A DNA stretch of 64,000 nt from Gracilaria gracilis (GCA_030374805.1 JARGSG010000209.1:558001-622000); one strand, 5' to 3'; shown: positions 11,220-23,212, counted from the stretch's first letter. The notes: generated from the sequence alone by a model not told the origin. Numbers and translations: made by a program.

Positions 11220-11940
11220 TATGCTCATATCTCAACTGCCCACGCTGTCTGAAATCTAACTCTGGGCGCAGCACAATCATGTGCTGAATGATTTGCTGTC
11301 ACACCAAAGTTTCCGAGCTCGTCAAAGTTGTGTTCAGCTGCGTGTATAATGGCGCTCCATTGGTGATCCATGTGATCTTGGAACCACACTCTCTCTGTCG
11401 CTACGTTCAGGACGACTCTCAGCTGCCATCGATCTCCTTCTCCATGGATGTGGCCGCCGTGTATAGTGAATAAGAAACTCATATTGTAGTATGCGGCTGC
11501 CTCGTGCCACGTTTAGATTCCTGTACCCCGCGTTGCATCGTATTTAAGAAGTTGAGATTTATTGGTGCCGCAATGTGTCGGCAGGAATGGCAGACGTTCC
11601 CGCATGGGCACATTTTCCCTGCCAGGATATCTTGGAGCACTAGAACGGGGTCGAGACGAGTGTGAAGCCCAGTAATATGTGCCAGACTGCCGAGAAAGCT
11701 TGTTGAGATTGCCTATTCCTCGAGTGGAAGCTCCCATTGGGAATGCTGAGAACATCTTCCATTGCTCATCAAGTTTCATTGTTGGTTAGTACCAGCACTA
11801 GAACGAGGTGTCCAAATCTACGACAGAGAGGTCCTGGCAGAGCAACGATTATACTGCCCATTCTCTTCCATTAGGATACATGGCAGACGGCATTCAGATA
11901 TTGGTGAAATGGTCCATATGTGGTTGCGTAACTGTTGTGA
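11220..11940. other. No gene recognised; possible CACTA left end
   Basis: There is no supported frame. CACTAGAACG occurs at about 11638 and again at about 11804. Either could be the left terminus of the CACTA element whose transposase ends at 11947, but neither matches the right terminus beyond CACTA. Confidence 0.3.
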
Positions 11941-11946
11941 TTGTGC

Positions 11947-14365
11947 TTATCTTATCGGGAAAACTTTCTTGACTCCTCTTAGAGTTTCTTCGAAGGGCTC
12001 GGTTCTCTCCCCACGTTGACTCCATCCTTTATCAAGAAAATATCGACGACCTGACAAATCAACTATCCCGATACTTCGGTTGATAACTTGAACAATCTCG
12101 GTTGAAGCGCTGGTTACCTGCCTCCCTTCAGTATAACGTAGGGCGTATTGTGAATCCTCAATTATGTCATAATGCCAGAGAAAGTCAGCAATAACGATGG
12201 TTATTGTTTTCTTTTCACCGTTTGTATCAGTACTAAGTACGACCTCAAAAATCTTTCTCACACTCCCGTAGTACAAGTCTCTTTCTGTTCTGCGATCGAT
12301 ATCATACTGTGAATGAAGCGTAGAGGAATGGGAATTTTGAGTACCGTTGTCTCCAATGAAATGAGCTGCAATGAGGTGCTTCTGGCGACAGTTTTTCTGC
12401 TTGGAAGCTCGGGTTCGAAACGCGTCGAAAGTCTCTATCGAAAGCGCTCCATTTTGTTCCATGATCATGGTACTTCCATACTCCCTAGCTCGATCTATGC
12501 TGAACCTGGTTTGTGCAGGAAAGTTTTGTCGTACAAACTCTCCTATGCATCTTTTTCGCTCGTGCGAAAGCCAGTTTGAAGGTGGACTGCAACCTGGCCC
12601 GTTACAGTAGGCATTAACTCCTACTTCTGATACTATACTTTCGGAAGGTTTCCTAGTCGAACTAAACTGTTGAATCTTTTGTGTGCCGGGAAAATTGGTG
12701 GGGGTTTGGCCATCGTTCGAAAGACGTAACGCTAAAAGTCGAAAGTTCTTGTGGAAGATATGAGCAGAAAGGTGTGGACTGTTCTGAACACGTTTGCCAA
12801 TTTGGCCAAGAAGCCGTTCTACTACGAATTGTGAGCATGATGGTAATGGTCCGCAGTCCCGAAGAATTTCTGGAATATGAAGAATAGCATGAGTACTTGG
12901 AGTGAAGCAAAACGCTTGTGATTTCGAATCATAAACCAATTCCACAAACCTGGCGTACATCTCGTCAACAGTTTCACGGAGATATGATATCCTTTCATGT
13001 GAACAGTCATAACCAAAACTCAGCTTGACCATTCGAGAAGTGAGTGTCCAGATCCGGACGATTTTCTTATCTACTTTGTAATAATGCAAGAAAGGAGTAA
13101 GATACAACTCTGAATGCCGTTTTAGATCTTCTGCTTTGTACTTGGCGAGACTTTCCAACGAAAAGGGGGATCGCCCCCAGCAGGTTGGTATTCCTTTAGA
13201 TGGTTTGGACATTGCTTGATTTATCTCAATCATCGTATCTGGCGGAATGCAGTAGTCCGGTAAAGCTCCTTCCTTATGTCTTGCGTGCGATCCAGTTATG
13301 AGATTGAGGATCTGCTTTACCCACCCTAGAAGTACCAAGTGCATGACGTCGTACGGAAAAGATGAAACAAAGTCCAAAATGTAAGAGGGACAATGATGGT
13401 TTCTTTCTGATGCCGGTTTCTTTGGATATCTGCTTTCTCGATGATGCATTCAGACTCTTTTTGCTGAGCTTGCGCCACACATCCTGAACTATTCCATGGC
13501 TTCTCTTCAGTACAAATTCTTGTTCTACCAAATTTTGGACTCTGTTCCTTTCACTTCCTCGAAGGGCATCATTATACTCTTTCACAGTCCTTTCAGGTAC
13601 TGCATACGACGTTTTCAGATTCTTGAAATACGTTTTCTCTTTACAACAGTACCGACAAAACAGGCTTTCATTATGGCCGGCATACCCAAGAACCTTGGAT
13701 GCGGCTGGCCAGTCTGCTGTGAAATACATAAGAAAGGCCTTGAGAGTTCTTACTCTCCCATCACTGCAGGGAACCCGGATGCCCTCCTCTAACATCTTCA
13801 AATCCTTAAGCAGTGGCTCTAGAAACGTCTCGAAATACTTGGACTCGTGCGTGCCTGGTATGATTGCGTGGATGATCATGTTCGATGCTTTGCTCCGTTC
13901 CGACACTGGAAAGTTCAAAACTGATGACACAATTGGCCATGTGGAGACTGCGTTGCCAGTTCGATCCCTCCCACATTCAAACCCGTCAGTTGATAATGAA
14001 AGAAAGATAAGAACTTCTTCTGACTCGTTCCAACTTAGCATTTTATCTGCATGCAGTCGGAAAAAAAGCTCCCCGTGGTAGTAGTCATGTGGTGGAAACT
14101 CCGACGTTTGCTTCAGCAAGAATTGTTTTGCCTTTCGACATTCATCCATGATGTGCGTGAAGGAAGCATTTGAATTGCAGAGACCTGTTAGAGCCGAGGA
14201 TGGTGTCAGATACCAGAACTTCTTTTCCCCTCTCCGTAAAGAGAGGTTACATGTTGGGCATACTTGAGCGTTTCTAAGAACTCCAGTTCTAGCAAGATGT
14301 CCATTCGGACACATGACAACGCTTGACTTTTCCAGCAAAGAGAGTTTGATGGAGTAGGCAATCAA
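11947..14365 (-). pseudogene. CACTA Tnp2-like transposase
   Basis: The N-terminal half (14365-13274) has zinc-binding pairs (CPNGH and CPTCN), then LSLSTDGFECG, a WP segment, 'NMIIHAIIPGTHE' and 'GHNESLFCRYCCKEK'. These are the successive blocks of transposase family Tnp2: TDGF, the 'vIPGp..p' loop and the 'GH....C..C' ribbon. The C-terminal half (13449-11947) carries FPYDVMHLVLLGWVKQ, matching the 'P.DvMHl..lg' block with a catalytic Asp, and then CGPLPSCSQFVVERLLGQIG, matching the 'GPL...S.F.fE...G' block. The two halves overlap in different frames near 13440, so the copy has one frameshift, unless an unseen intron joins them. The protein cuts and pastes the element in the nucleus. It is large, well preserved and probably recent. 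Confidence 0.75.
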
Positions 14366-14371
14366 AGATCT

Positions 14372-15019
14372 CTAAGAAAAGGATGACGAAACTGGTCTGG
14401 TTTGCAGCAAACGTTGTACTGCACTTTGGGAGGTATTGGATATCTCAGCACTGAATATGAAGTCAATTAGACGCTCAAACTCGATCTGGATACGAGTCTT
14501 GTCACAATCGATGGATTCCAGAGGTGAAAGGAATGAAGAACCAAGTTCTAGAGAATCAATGATTGACGATGGAGAAATTGATTGAGTACTACAACTTTCT
14601 TTCACCAAGACACTACATGATTCGTCTTCTCTCCCATCTTCGATTTTTTCTTCGCCTTCACCACATACAGCTGAACCTGAACTGGACGTAGACATTCTAA
14701 GAACAGTACCATGTATCCTATTGGGTACATTAGCAAAACGCTGCGATAGATCAAAAGACGAAAACCCATCACCGCTTTCTGCCGGATACTGAGAACCAGA
14801 CGCATCAGGATCTTCTTCAAATATGTCTGGGCGGGACGCACTGCTTGACTGCTGCCATCAGAGTCGTCGGTTGTATTGCTGTGTTGATGGAAAGGTATCT
14901 ACTGCAATGCTTCCTAGTTCGTTTACTGGTAGACAAAACTCGTAGAGCTCATTCTGCTCACGCAATGAATCTCGAGCAGTCTCCCAGCGATATCTCTTTC
15001 GTCGAGTTTGATGGGCCAT
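14372..15019 (-). other. 5' leader or exons of the Tnp2-like gene
   Basis: A minus-strand frame from the ATG at 14695 (Ser/Glu-rich) runs in phase into the transposase but is stopped at the join. The join reads CCTTTTCTTAG followed by AGATC, which resembles a 3' splice site, so the transposase may start in an upstream exon. A second short frame with a basic start (MAHQTRRKRYRW) begins at 15019. No domain is seen in either. Confidence 0.3.
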
Positions 15020-15566
15020 GGTCGTCAATTGCGATTGAAAGTTGCTGCTCGGCTTTGAACTAGCGATATTTAATCGATAGTGGAGAGGGATGCGAGAATG
15101 GAGACCGCTGCACGTCTGGGTCACGTCACAGGAAATGGATTCTATCTGATCCGTTCACCGTTTTCAGAAATTATAGACCGCTGGAAAAGTGGAAGGAAAG
15201 TGAAAATATTTCCCATTTATGTGTCGTATGTGCTCCAACTGAATAGCTCGACGGCTGAGCGACGGTTCAGGACTTGAAAGTTTGTCATCCTCTTTCGCTT
15301 GGGGAACTTTTCGTTTCACCCAGCGGCTTCCCGATGTCCCAGCGATTTAAGAAACATGGCTTCGCCGTTCATCACCTCACGTACTCCCTCCTCCCTCCCA
15401 TATGTACAACTGAAAGAACGCGAAGGCCCACAGAGACCTTATTCGGCTGCCTTGTATTGGCGGAACCGTCGCTCAACTCCATTTCCACCCAATCTTCCTC
15501 TCTCTGACATCAAGTTGACGTTTACTGGTCTGGAATATCCAGTCTTCTGCAGCGGACGTTTCAAAA

Positions 15567-15632
15567 GTAAGTTTTGTACCATCTCGTATGCTAGAGTCTT
15601 TGTCAAAAACTAACTTCATTTGCATTTCAAAG
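15567..15632 (+). other. Probable spliceosomal intron, 66 bp
   Basis: GTAAGT starts at 15567, an ACTAAC branch-point-like motif lies near 15610, and TTTCAAAG ends at 15632, directly before an ATG. The 5' neighbour (15299-15566) is an open frame that does not continue in phase across this intron, so the intron most likely lies in the 5' leader of the next gene. Confidence 0.5.
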
Positions 15633-16853
15633 ATGGAATCTCGAGTTACGCAGAATGCTCGTGCCCGTGTTACTGCCGATAGTGCTGTCCACCGTCACTC
15701 TGATTCCCACCGAAGCCATACCAGGATTGACTCTCACCGACCCAACGTTGCACCAAACTTTGCACAAGACCTCCGAGGTCTAGATCGCGGCGCACAAAGT
15801 GGGCCCACACCTTCCATGAACTCCAACCGCCTTGATTACATCCATGGCTCTTCGATAAACGAGAATCTGAGCAGTGCGCTGCCTCGCAACTCAGTCCGAA
15901 TTCCTACCGCATCCTGCAAGCAAAAGATGAAACCTTCCGATCGTCCGGGTTTTCCGACAGGGACTCTTCTCTCGGCACGAGTAGTTTTCAACCACTTGTA
16001 TCAGGAGCAGCAGAAGAAAGGTGGTTCGTATGACGATAACTATCCAATATACATGGCTCTTTCAAACTCGATCAAGGACGAGGTCCGTCGCTTCTTGTAT
16101 CACAAGCTAGACATAGAGCGAGGAAAGCTCACATTTCGTTCAATACGCTCTCAGTTTTCTTCTCAGCTTTCACAGTTGCAGAGGAGGTTATTGGATTCTT
16201 TTCCTGTCTTGGGTGCTGCGCAAAACAATTGGATTACTATGGAACTCGTGAAAGAAGCCGTGCAGCGAGACAAGAAGGCGGTAGCAGAGGCAGCAAAGGC
16301 GATGAAGGCGAAGAAGGCAACAAACACGTCCCAGAGACATCGTACTGAGACGGAACTTGAGGAAACTGTATCGAATGAAAAGGGCGAAGAGCTTCCAAAC
16401 GTTTGCGCTCACCAATCTCATGATCAGCGTAACTTTCAACCGGTACCGAATGAGCCCGATGTAGAAGGAGAAGTGTTTCTCAGCAACTCAAGTCTTGATG
16501 ATCGTGCTACAGAAATCTTTGTCCCTCAACAGCAGACCAGCACCCATGTTCAACGTGGCCATACGAATGGAAGTTTGGATGATGTCAAGGCTCCTGGTCA
16601 TGATCATAGTGAGCACAACGTGGCCGGAGGTTTGAGCAAAGAGTTTTTGCAATCCCTCGGAGCTAATCAAGGAGATAGTGGCAATAACCCTTCCTTACTT
16701 ACGAAGAGCGGTGAAGAGGGGTGCAGCGCTGGTAGTGGAAGTCCTGAATGGTGGATGAAGGTAATCGGTAGTTCTGCTCCGGCGAAGAAGAAGGCAATGG
16801 CGAAGAAACAACCTCGAAAGCGGTATAGCTCGCAGCCGCGAAAAGAAGATTAA
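15588..16853 (+). CDS. CACTA second gene (TnpA-like), hypothetical
   Basis: The open frame can start at the ATG at 15588. The ATG at 15633, just after a probable intron, is the likelier start and gives 406 residues. The protein is Ser/His-rich at its N terminus. A compact middle part around YPIYMALSNSIKDEVRRFLY is probably helical. It then has an Ala/Lys stretch (AVAEAAKAMKAKK) and ends with nuclear-signal-like KKKAMAKKQPRKR. After the stop the same frame stays open to 17048 with further basic sequence. It is transcribed away from the Tnp2 gene. Plant CACTA elements pair Tnp2 with a DNA-binding TnpA that binds subterminal repeats; that role fits here but no sequence match to TnpA is visible. 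Confidence 0.45.
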   Translation: MLESLSKTNFICISKMESRVTQNARARVTADSAVHRHSDSHRSHTRIDSHRPNVAPNFAQDLRGLDRGAQSGPTPSMNSNRLDYIHGSSINENLSSALPRNSVRIPTASCKQKMKPSDRPGFPTGTLLSARVVFNHLYQEQQKKGGSYDDNYPIYMALSNSIKDEVRRFLYHKLDIERGKLTFRSIRSQFSSQLSQLQRRLLDSFPVLGAAQNNWITMELVKEAVQRDKKAVAEAAKAMKAKKATNTSQRHRTETELEETVSNEKGEELPNVCAHQSHDQRNFQPVPNEPDVEGEVFLSNSSLDDRATEIFVPQQQTSTHVQRGHTNGSLDDVKAPGHDHSEHNVAGGLSKEFLQSLGANQGDSGNNPSLLTKSGEEGCSAGSGSPEWWMKVIGSSAPAKKKAMAKKQPRKRYSSQPRKED

Positions 16854-17399
16854 GGCAGTTTGGTTGTTCAAAGGCAAGTCAGTGTAGTCGGAAAGAAACG
16901 GCCACATGCGAACAAAGGAGTAAACAGTGCTTCTGGTCACGCAGCAAGTGGTCGCAAAGCTCGGCCTTTCAAGAAACCGCGAGCAGGAACGGTTCGTGTC
17001 GGGAGAGGTTCTGTGGCTCCTTCGAACGATGCAGGTCCAGCCATCTGAGGACATCTACTACGATTCTCGAGCGACAGCCACACATACATTCAGCGCGAAT
17101 GAACATGATGTGGAAGATACACCCGTGGTCCGGATACAGATGCACTCTCGTGGATTCACTTACCGGATTAGACGGCTTCGCACTCTTCGTAGCCCTCATG
17201 ATATATCTTATCGTACTCTTCTGCCCTTTAAGAAACCATGGCTGAGTCTTTGCATGTAGCTTTCGTCACGTTTGTTATAAATACCGCATAGAGCTGGTCT
17301 ACTTCTGATCATTTCCAGGATCAGTTGGGAAATTAGCTTCGGATCATGTTAAGGTCGGCAAATGTCCAAATGTCAGCCCTACAAAAAGGTGAACGCTAG

Positions 17400-17923
17400 T
17401 CCTGACATTGTATCATTCGCGAGCGTTTTATGGCAGCACGAAAAGACCGTTAATCGTACCGACTAGGAACACATCTTGGGCTACTAAGCAGACCATATTT
17501 GGATATATTCCCGTACTATTTGTACATAATCCGGACATATGTAGATGTATTGCTGTACTACTGGTTCCGCCTTCAATTGGACTTATATGGGTGACATTTT
17601 GTACCTATTTTGGGCTACTTAGTTGGCCTTTTGCGGGTCCAACCCTGTCGTACACACCTGGTCCTATTTTCGTTCTTTTCCAAGTAGTATTTTGTACACG
17701 TCTCGGCACAATTGTAAACGCTGATTCGGTCACTGTTTTGGTCATAAATGGGTACGTTTCTGGCTGCATTTATACGGCCATTTTTTGATCACATATTCGG
17801 AGCACAATGCTGGCCATATTTTGTACTTATTTGGTACTGTAAGACGGAGAGCAAAACCGATACGAGTTTGGACGCATTTCGTACCATAATGGTACCGTCA
17901 TTTTGCTTGTAGGGGCAGTAGTG
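17400..17923. repeat. CACTA right subterminal region and terminus
   Basis: Short motifs recur: ATTTTGTAC near 17592, 17689 and 17814, a variant ATTTCGTACC near 17876, and the self-complementary GGTACCATAATGGTACC at about 17879-17895. The terminus is GGGGCAGTAGTG at 17912-17923. Arrays of short motifs next to the end are typical of CACTA elements and are where the second protein binds. Confidence 0.45.
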
Positions 17924-18088
17924 AGAAGCGTAGAAGGTATTGCGTACATCTCGTTAGCTGTTATCTCGCTTATTGCTGGACGCCTTCAATATCTGCGATG
18001 TCGACTTCGTACCAGTAGTACGAGAAGCTATTGGCTCTGCGCCACAGGCCGGGCGTACCAGTTATACCGCCGCAGAGGAAAGGAGAGG

Positions 18089-18384
18089 CCCTAGGAAAAA
18101 AAATTTTATAAATGGCGCACTACGTTTTGCAAAAAGTAACAAATGGCGTAGAAAACTTTTGTTTTTATTGAAGAGATGGCGTATAAATTCCATGCTTTAC
18201 GCCCTGTCACCGCCATTTATAGCATGGTTTAGACAAAGATTTACGTCATTTTTGACACTTTCTATAAATGGCGTACAAATATAGAACAAAACTTAATAAC
18301 TCGAATACGAGTGCTGAAAACTTATTCATTTTTTGTACGCCATTTATGAAAAGTGTCAAAAATGGCGTAAATCTTTTTCTAGGG
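18089..18384. mobile_element. Fold-back MITE, copy 1
   Basis: It starts CCCTAGGAAAA and ends TTTTTCTAGGG. Inside, ATGGCGTA-type motifs recur on both strands, for example AAATGGCGTA followed by complementary TACGCCATTT blocks. It has no coding capacity. A longer copy lies at 22783-23212. It sits exactly against the left edge of the Ty3/gypsy fossil. Confidence 0.65.
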
Positions 18385-20461
18385 CGCCGAACATGATGCG
18401 GCTTTCACCGACATCAAGAAACAACTGACTGCATCTGTCAAGCGTGCTCACCTCAAGCCAGATCATCAACTGTCCGTTTTCACGGACGCGTCAGACACCC
18501 ACTGGGCGGCAATCCTCACCCCGATTCCATGCAAAGATCGCCGCAAAGCAATCGAAAATCAGCGGCATGAGCCGCTTTGTTTCCTTTCTGGGTCATTCAC
18601 AAGGTCAGCAATCAACTGGTCCGTCCCAGAAAAAGAAGGATTTGCCATCGTTGAAGCAATGTGTCGTCTCGAATACCTCGTTCTGGGACATGAGGTGAAC
18701 ATTTTCACGGATCATGCAAATCTGGTGTACCTCTACGACCCTTTTGGCAGAAACCCAGGTTTCTCCAAGCAGACCGCAAGCAAACTCATGAGATGGGCTC
18801 TCAAGCTCAGCACGTTTCGGTATGTGATAGAGCATCTACCAGGGGAGCACAATGTCTGGGCAGACATGCTGACAAGGTGGGCTGTCAATCCTCCTCGTCA
18901 CGTTCGTACTGCAAAAGTTCTTCGTGCCAGAGCTCTTTTGATGGCACCAATAGACCCTGGCACCGACGACAAGTTAGATTGGCCAAATGTTGAAGACATC
19001 AAGAGGATACAGTCTGAGAGCAGTGAAGAACCTCCGAAAGGTTTTCTGAAATCGCCTGATGGTGTTCGAAACGCTAAGGATGTCCTCTGGATACCGTCAG
19101 ACAACGAACTCATGAAGCTACGATTGGCTATTGCAGCGCATACTGGCCATAGTGAACACCGAAGTTCTAATGTAACATTGGCTACCGTGAAGGCTTATTT
19201 CTTCTGGAAGAATATGGATGAAGAATTGAAGATGTTCGTGCAATCTTGTTTGCATTGCCTTTGCACTCGGACCTCGAAAGTAATTGCACGCCCTCTTGGC
19301 CACGCTCTACATGCTGATGAACCGAATGAGTTACTGCATTTCGACTTCTGCTATATGTCAAACGCAGAAGATGGCTATTTGTACGTATTGGTACTGAAGG
19401 ATGACCACAGTGGATACGTGTGGCTCATCCCTACAAAGGAAACTACCGCTGAGGTCGTTGCAGATGCGCTCGTCAAATGGTTTGCTGCTTTCGGAGTCGT
19501 GCGCCAATGGGTTTCCGATGGAGGATCTCACTTCAAGAATGAAGTTGTTCGGCATTCGAAGACTACTACAAAATCTTCACACCATTTCACTCTCTCATAC
19601 TGTCCATGGTCGAACGGAACAGTCGAGGTGGTGTGCCGGGAGCTGCTGCGGGCAGTAAGAGCACTTCTGTCTGAGTACCAGCTACCCCAAAACTGCTGGC
19701 CAAGTATAATGCCTGTAGTTCAATCATCGCTGAACAACTCCGTCCTGGACCGCCTTGGCCGCCGCTGTCCTCTCACTGTGTTCACTGGACACAAACAGGA
19801 CACTCCATTGGCATCTATCACACGAAAAGTAGGCGAAAAGGTTAAAGTTCTCGAGCTAGGTCAAATCCGTGACCGGCAGCTGAAGAATATTGAAGCAGTA
19901 CAACGAGGACTACAGAACATGCACAAGGACGTCGTAGTCCGTTCGACGAAGAAACGGAAACAGGCTGTCGAATCCCATAACCGCAAAACCAATGTACGAG
20001 CAGTTAACTTTGACGTCGGGGACTATGTATTACGTGGACTATTACAACGTGAAGGGTCTCGAAAGCCTGCACTGAAATGGATGGGGCCCTATCGTGTCGT
20101 AGAATGTCGTTCGGAGTACATTTTCGTCATTGAATCTCTGTTAGACGGTAAGAAGGAAGAAGCGCATGGTCGTCGACTCAAATTCTTCCGCAACAAGAAT
20201 TTTGGAGTTACGGAGAACGTTCTGAATCATCTCTCTTACCAACAAGGAGAACTTCTTGTAATTGACCGTTTCGAGGACATTAGGCAAAAGCGCGGTTCTA
20301 CTGAACTTTTGGTGAAGTGGCGTGGGTTTTCTCAGGATGAAGCTGACTGGGTTGCGCTCGACTCCCTCGAAGACGATGTGCCAGTCCTGGTAGACGAATA
20401 TCTCACAGAGATCTCGAAGAACGGAACACAGCGACAACGCTCTATTTCTGCATCAATCTAA
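18385..20461 (+). mobile_element. Ty3/gypsy (chromovirus-type) fossil, 3' part of pol
   Basis: Parts in order: RNase H (FTDASDTHWAAIL, then EKEGFAIVEA, FTDHANLVY and EHLPGEHNVWADMLTRW); a zinc-binding H..H..C..C integrase N terminus (about 19140-19265); an integrase core with FDFCYMS, DDHSGYVW, VSDGGSHF and YCPWSNGTVE; and a C-terminal chromodomain (LLVKWRGFSQDEADWVALDS). The order RNase H, integrase, chromodomain is that of chromodomain gypsy elements, and the wording is close to elements common in oomycetes. The remaining frame is long and open, so it looks fairly young, but the element is incomplete and broken. The chromodomain would steer integration to marked chromatin. Confidence 0.85.
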
Positions 20462-20501
20462 GTCACTGTATTGTGCTTTCACTTAAACAGTGACGGGGCG
20501 C

Positions 20502-20715
20502 TGATGTGTATTCCTCTGCCTTACTCTCGCGTTCGTTATGCGCATATAGGTACTACAGCTTTGCCGGTGCGTATGTCACGCAAATGCGGGCTACAGCGCG
20601 TGCTACATATGCTTTCATGCTTATCGAACATCAGACTGATATATCGTTGGTGGTTCTAGCTAAACTAGGTTTAGTTCTATCGTTAGTGTAGGCAGGTAGA
20701 CGACTGATGTCTACA
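20502..20715 (+). repeat. Candidate 3' LTR of the Ty3/gypsy fossil
   Basis: A purine-rich GTGACGGGGCGC-type tract is followed directly by TGATGTGTATT and the stretch ends GATGTCTACA, giving a TG...CA segment of about 214 bp downstream of the chromodomain frame. No second LTR was found in the window to confirm it. Confidence 0.3.
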
Positions 20716-21098
20716 TTTTCTGCTGAGTCAGCAAGCAACTGGCTCGGCAGATGGGCACCATAAAAACCTCCCACACAGTGGAGGCAACCCACGTCGGACA
20801 GGCGACAACCAGTGGGTGTGCCCATTCTCTTGTGCCCTCCAAGCCCGAACCCAGCGCAACAGAAGTACTCAGGCTCCAGGACGAATCCTGCAAGCCGAAC
20901 ACTCATCATCAAAAATACAGACTTGGAGGAAAAGAAGTGCGATGTTGCACCACTGTCTGTATATGTGTCCATAAACCTCTCTGCTGGTGGGAGTACGATA
21001 AACTTCTCTATGGAAATTCCTATGATCTGAATCTTTAAAGACTTCCCGGATGACCTTATCGACTGCTCGGAACTTACGAATGTATCTTTAGACCTCAT
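20631..21098 (-). mobile_element. Possible copia-like protease remnant
   Basis: The minus strand contains TDSGATSHFFSSKSVF, which resembles the Ty1/copia aspartic protease signature (DSGATxH...F). The surrounding sequence matches nothing else I recognise. It is broken and old if real. Confidence 0.25.
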
Positions 21099-21099
21099 G

Positions 21100-21930
21100 A
21101 AACAGCAAAATGAAAAACTTTGCCCTAGAGAGCTACGTGACCACCAAAAGACGAAGGTTTTGTAAGTAACAATGCCCTGCCTGGTTTTTTAGACCGTTTT
21201 CAGGTTTTTCATTTTTCATGGAGAAAAGACACACGTGGTATAGCTGTGATGTAACCATAGAGGCCTTTTAGCCAGCGATCGAGACATACGTAAGTTTTGC
21301 TTATCGCATCTCTGTTGCAAGTAACCATCTATAACATAAGCCAACCGTTAAGGTTCAGGCGCCATACAGACCGCACTGCATGAGAAACACACCATCTACG
21401 CTCCCCACTGATAAGGGACTGGTGTTGGAAAGCTGCAGCTTTGATTTGGCGATCATACCAATCCAAGGCGCTACATGCGTTTAATATTCTGTGGCAAACT
21501 GGCGCAATACCCCAGGTAAAACTTTCCGTCATTGACATCTCATTATATATGTTCAGCATTGCAGGCTTTTTCTTAAATGTTCAATGCATTTTCAACGAAT
21601 CAATTTTTTTAAAAACAGTTAAATCATTATATCTACATTGCATTTTGATGCAATGAAGAATTAATGACTTTGGACTTGTTCCAATGAACAAAAGAGGACG
21701 AACAAGTGAAAATCTCACGAAATACCGATCGGAATTGGATTGCACGAGTTTTTGCTGGGTTCTGGTGAGCCTCTATCACCCTCCTTCGACATGCCTTGAT
21801 CGTTCACTGTTCCCCATCATTACAAGACTTCAACACGTCTGTATTGGGTTCCTTCTTTTTCTACTTTGCCGCCTGAACATTTGCCCGACCTCTTATTATC
21901 GAACCCCTTAAGTTCCCGCCAGACGCAAAG
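21100..21930. other. No gene recognised
   Basis: AT-rich; only short frames and no clear repeat structure. Confidence 0.4.
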
Positions 21931-21931
21931 C

Positions 21932-22782
21932 ATGCAAACAAACCAATCATCTTCAGCTCCACCGACGTCATCGAGGCAAGAAAACAATAGCCGAATTAAT
22001 CCGCTCACGTCCGGTGCGCATGTCGGAGCACCGGCGGCCGCACCAGATGAGTCTCCTTCTAGCCATTTTTCGTCTGCATCAGGGGGTAAAATGCGCAAAC
22101 GTGGCCACGAGAGAAAGTGTTTCATACAAGAACTATTAAATTTTTAAATATTGGAAGAGTCGGGAAGGGAAAAGGCTTGATTATCGTGTAAAGAATGTAA
22201 AAAGCAGCTCGTTTCAATATTCCCGAATGCCACGCTGCTAGGACAGCATTTGCTAAAGTGTGAATTCACCACTTCTGAAGCAAGGCGGAAACTACTGATG
22301 ATCGGAACAGCGCTCTAACGTTATTACCGGGAAAAAACTGGATAGTAGTGCAGAAACATATTCTGGACTCAAATCAGAAACGCACGGAGCTCATTAACCA
22401 CGTAACCAAATTTATTTTGAATCATATGCTCGGCTTTATGCTATTGATCCGCAAAGAAGATTTGATGAATTTTTCCAGATACGTCGCTTACTTCACCCTA
22501 CATTAGCCTTGGAGATTCCAACTGTATCAGAAATGTGCGATAATCATATTGAATCCTACTACAGAACAATGCTGGATTGTTTCAAGGATGCTCCTCATTT
22601 TGGTATTTAAAATGCCTTTGGTACGCTCATACTTGACGGTTGGACAGATATCAACAACGAAACTGTGGCGAATGTTCTTTCGTCAATAATTAGGACGGAA
22701 AACTCGAAACGAACGTTCTTACCGGATCAATTTACTTGGGTTCCGAGAATTGCACGTCGGAATATTATGCCCGTATAGTTGC
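21932..22782 (+). pseudogene. hAT transposase, 5' part
   Basis: It begins with a Ser/Pro/Asn-rich leader at the ATG 21932. A BED-type zinc finger follows near 22180-22265 (CKECKKQ, then FPNATLLGQHLLKCE, i.e. C-x2-C...H-x4-C). Further on it reads YAIDPQRRFDEFFQIRRLLH and GTLILDGWTDINNETVANVL, the 'DGWt' block carrying the first catalytic Asp of hAT enzymes. Several stops and frame changes interrupt it. The coding sequence continues after the MITE at 22783-23212. Confidence 0.75.
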
Positions 22783-23212
22783 CCGAGAAAAAAATTTATA
22801 AATGGCGCACTGCGTTTTGCAAAAAGTACCAGAAGGCGTAGAAAAGCGCTGTTTTTATTGACGAGATGGCGTATAAATTTGATGCTTTACTCCATTTCAC
22901 CCCCATTTAGAGCATGCTGTAGACAAAGAGGTACGGTCTTTTTGACACTTCTTACATTTGGCGTAGAAAGAATAAATAAGTTTTCAGCACTCGTATTCGA
23001 GGTTTTAACTGTTATTCAATGTTTGTACGCCATTTACGAAAAGAGTCAAAAATGGCGTAAATCTTTGTCTATATCATGCTATAAATGGCCATGAAATGGC
23101 GTAAATCATGAAATTTCTACGCCATCTCTTCAGTAAAAACAACGCTTTTCTACGCCATTTGTTACTTTTTGCAAAACGTAGGGCGGGATTTATAAAACTT
23201 TCTTTCCTAGGG
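22783..23212. mobile_element. Fold-back MITE, copy 2, inserted in the hAT gene
   Basis: The ends are CCGAGAAAAAAATTTATAAA and, on the right, the complement of CCCTAGGAAAGAAAGTTTTA. The arms continue as inverted TTTTGCAAAA-type blocks, and ATGGCGTAAATC-type motifs fill the middle. It is flanked by TTGC on both sides (22779-22782 and 23213-23216), a probable 4-bp target duplication; the boundary could shift by one base. The hAT frame reads YYARIVA before it and EATEDFGGM after it, as expected if the MITE had landed in a continuous exon. Confidence 0.8.

Larger units (their letters stand above)
11638..17923. mobile_element. CACTA (EnSpm-type) DNA transposon with two divergent genes
   Basis: The element holds a minus-strand Tnp2-like transposase (14365-11947), leader or exon sequence up to about 15020, and a divergent plus-strand gene (15588-17051). 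Then comes a subterminal region rich in TTTGTAC/GGTAC motifs, ending in GGGGCAGTAGTG at 17923, which on the other strand is the family's CACTA terminus. The left end is uncertain (11638 or 11804). CACTA elements usually make 3-bp target duplications; none could be confirmed. Confidence 0.5.
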
